A stretch of DNA of 6,336 nucleotides from CAIWHR01 sp040006895 (GTDB taxonomy: Bacteria > Pseudomonadota > Gammaproteobacteria > Burkholderiales > Casimicrobiaceae), in contig JBDTWB010000216.1 of assembly GCA_040006895.1 (NCBI GenBank), forward strand, positions 1-6,336, in the 5' to 3' direction. Below the pieces are notes generated by a model. The model did no database searches. It was not told where the DNA came from and saw nothing but the letters and a program-made list of their open reading frames with translations. Of this stretch, positions 6,068 through 6,336 are shown piece after piece; within the stretch, counting starts at the first letter, position 1, and each line of letters begins with the position of its first letter. A program made the position numbers and the translations under genes.

Positions 6068-6076
6068 TGCTAAGAT
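6068..6076 (+). promoter_or_regulatory. Possible extended -10 element reading toward tRNA-Ser
   Basis: The plus strand reads TGC-TAAGAT, an extended -10 pattern (TGn, then 4 of 6 to TATAAT). No -35 hexamer is seen at normal spacing. It could drive the tRNA gene, with a leader of about 165 nt to be removed by processing. The region closer to the tRNA holds no better promoter that I can see. Confidence 0.22.
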
Positions 6077-6126
6077 GCGGGCCGCTGACGCAAATTCAAT
6101 GGCTTCGGAAACGTCGCGCCGTAGGG

Positions 6127-6160
6127 GCATCCTCGTATGCTCAGCGCCGGCAGAGGATGC
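6127..6160. repeat. 8-bp inverted repeat in the gap before tRNA-Ser
   Basis: GCATCCTC (6127-6134) and GAGGATGC (6153-6160) are perfect inverted copies 18 nt apart. It could be a stem with a large loop or a binding site for a dimeric regulator with about 2.5 helical turns between half-site centres. The same GCATCCTC occurs at 5964-5971, where it is the complement of the Bax inhibitor-1 ribosome binding site, so coincidence is possible. Confidence 0.4.
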
Positions 6161-6203
6161 ACTAGACGGCCTTCAGCGCGGATCAGTCACGCGCACCAGC
6201 GAC

Positions 6204-6231
6204 CTCGAGTTGCCGCTTACGCGGCGTCGAG
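6204..6231. other. Hairpin immediately upstream of tRNA-Ser
   Basis: An inner stem GCCGC/GCGGC (6212-6216 with 6221-6225, loop TTAC) sits inside an outer stem CTCGA/TCGAG (6204-6208 with 6227-6231), with an asymmetric bulge. It ends 15 nt before the mature 5' end of the tRNA and would be in the 5' leader if transcription starts upstream. Its role is unknown. Confidence 0.4.
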
Positions 6232-6246
6232 CTTGGCCTGCAGCCC

Positions 6247-6336
6247 GGATGGGTGGTAGAGCGGTCGAATACACCGGTCTTGAAAACCGGCAGTCGCGCA
6301 AGCGGCTCGTGGGTTCGAATCCCACCCCATCCGCCA
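6247..6336 (+). tRNA. tRNA-Ser (anticodon UGA)
   Basis: A complete class II tRNA of 90 nt. The acceptor stem is GGATGGG (6247-6253) with CCCATCC (6326-6332), followed by discriminator G and an encoded CCA at 6334-6336. The D stem is GTA/TAC (6256-6258, 6270-6272). The anticodon stem is CCGGT/ACCGG (6274-6278, 6286-6290), and the loop CTTGAAA puts TGA at 6281-6283, which reads UCA and other UCN serine codons. The long variable arm is a 6-bp stem (6292-6297 with 6302-6307, loop GCAA) containing one T-G pair, typical of serine tRNAs. The T arm is GTGGG/CCCAC with loop TTCGAAT (6314-6320). All stems pair properly, so the gene looks functional. Confidence 0.97.

Noticed and set aside
5845..6165. 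Small plus-strand open frame crossing the Bax inhibitor-1 start and the upstream gap
   Set aside because: Half is antisense to the gene, the rest is gap DNA, it has no ribosome binding site, and the product shows no recognisable domain.
1..6336. CRISPR arrays, insertion sequences, phage genes, toxin-antitoxin pairs, riboswitches
   Set aside because: No regularly spaced repeats, transposase or integrase motifs, or long conserved leader structures were seen on either strand.

Overview
This GC-rich window looks like ordinary chromosomal housekeeping DNA from a proteobacterium. A betaproteobacterium, perhaps in or near Burkholderiales, fits best. The reasons are the block tsaB - rimI - family 4 uracil-DNA glycosylase, RlmD of the gammaproteobacterial/betaproteobacterial type, and two GTG starts. 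The assignment rests on gene content and protein motifs, not on a search. No transposase, integrase, phage gene, CRISPR array or toxin-antitoxin pair was seen.

Layout. Bases 1-3706 are a run of five minus-strand genes. Read in their own direction these are tsaB (tRNA t6A synthesis), rimI (ribosomal protein S18 N-acetyltransferase) and a 4Fe-4S uracil-DNA glycosylase, packed with an 8-nt gap and then a 14-nt overlap. After a 100-nt gap with its own ribosome binding site come a LemA-family lipoprotein and a TPM-domain (YgcG-like) membrane protein, cut by the left edge. At 3707-3832 lies a compact divergent promoter region with a TAGAAT -10 box on each strand. The plus-strand gene rlmD (23S rRNA m5U1939 methyltransferase) follows, ending at a perfect 13-bp hairpin that probably terminates it and also the convergent gene for a seven-helix Bax inhibitor-1/YccA protein. 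Bases 5964-6246 carry no gene but have promoter-like and hairpin signals. The window ends exactly on the CCA of a complete tRNA-Ser(UGA).

How the parts relate. The theme is translation quality and upkeep: tRNA modification (tsaB), ribosomal protein modification (rimI), rRNA methylation (rlmD), a tRNA gene, and DNA repair by the glycosylase. LemA with TPM is a common cell-envelope pair of unsettled function, and the Bax inhibitor-1 protein is an inner-membrane protein linked to ion or protease homeostasis.

Nothing here is convincingly a new system. The points most worth checking are the -10 box placed so that tsaB mRNA would be leaderless, a signal-peptide-like open frame just upstream of the Bax inhibitor-1 start, a Pro/Ala-rich tail on LemA, a duplicated 9-residue unit in the glycosylase linker, and several hairpins between genes.
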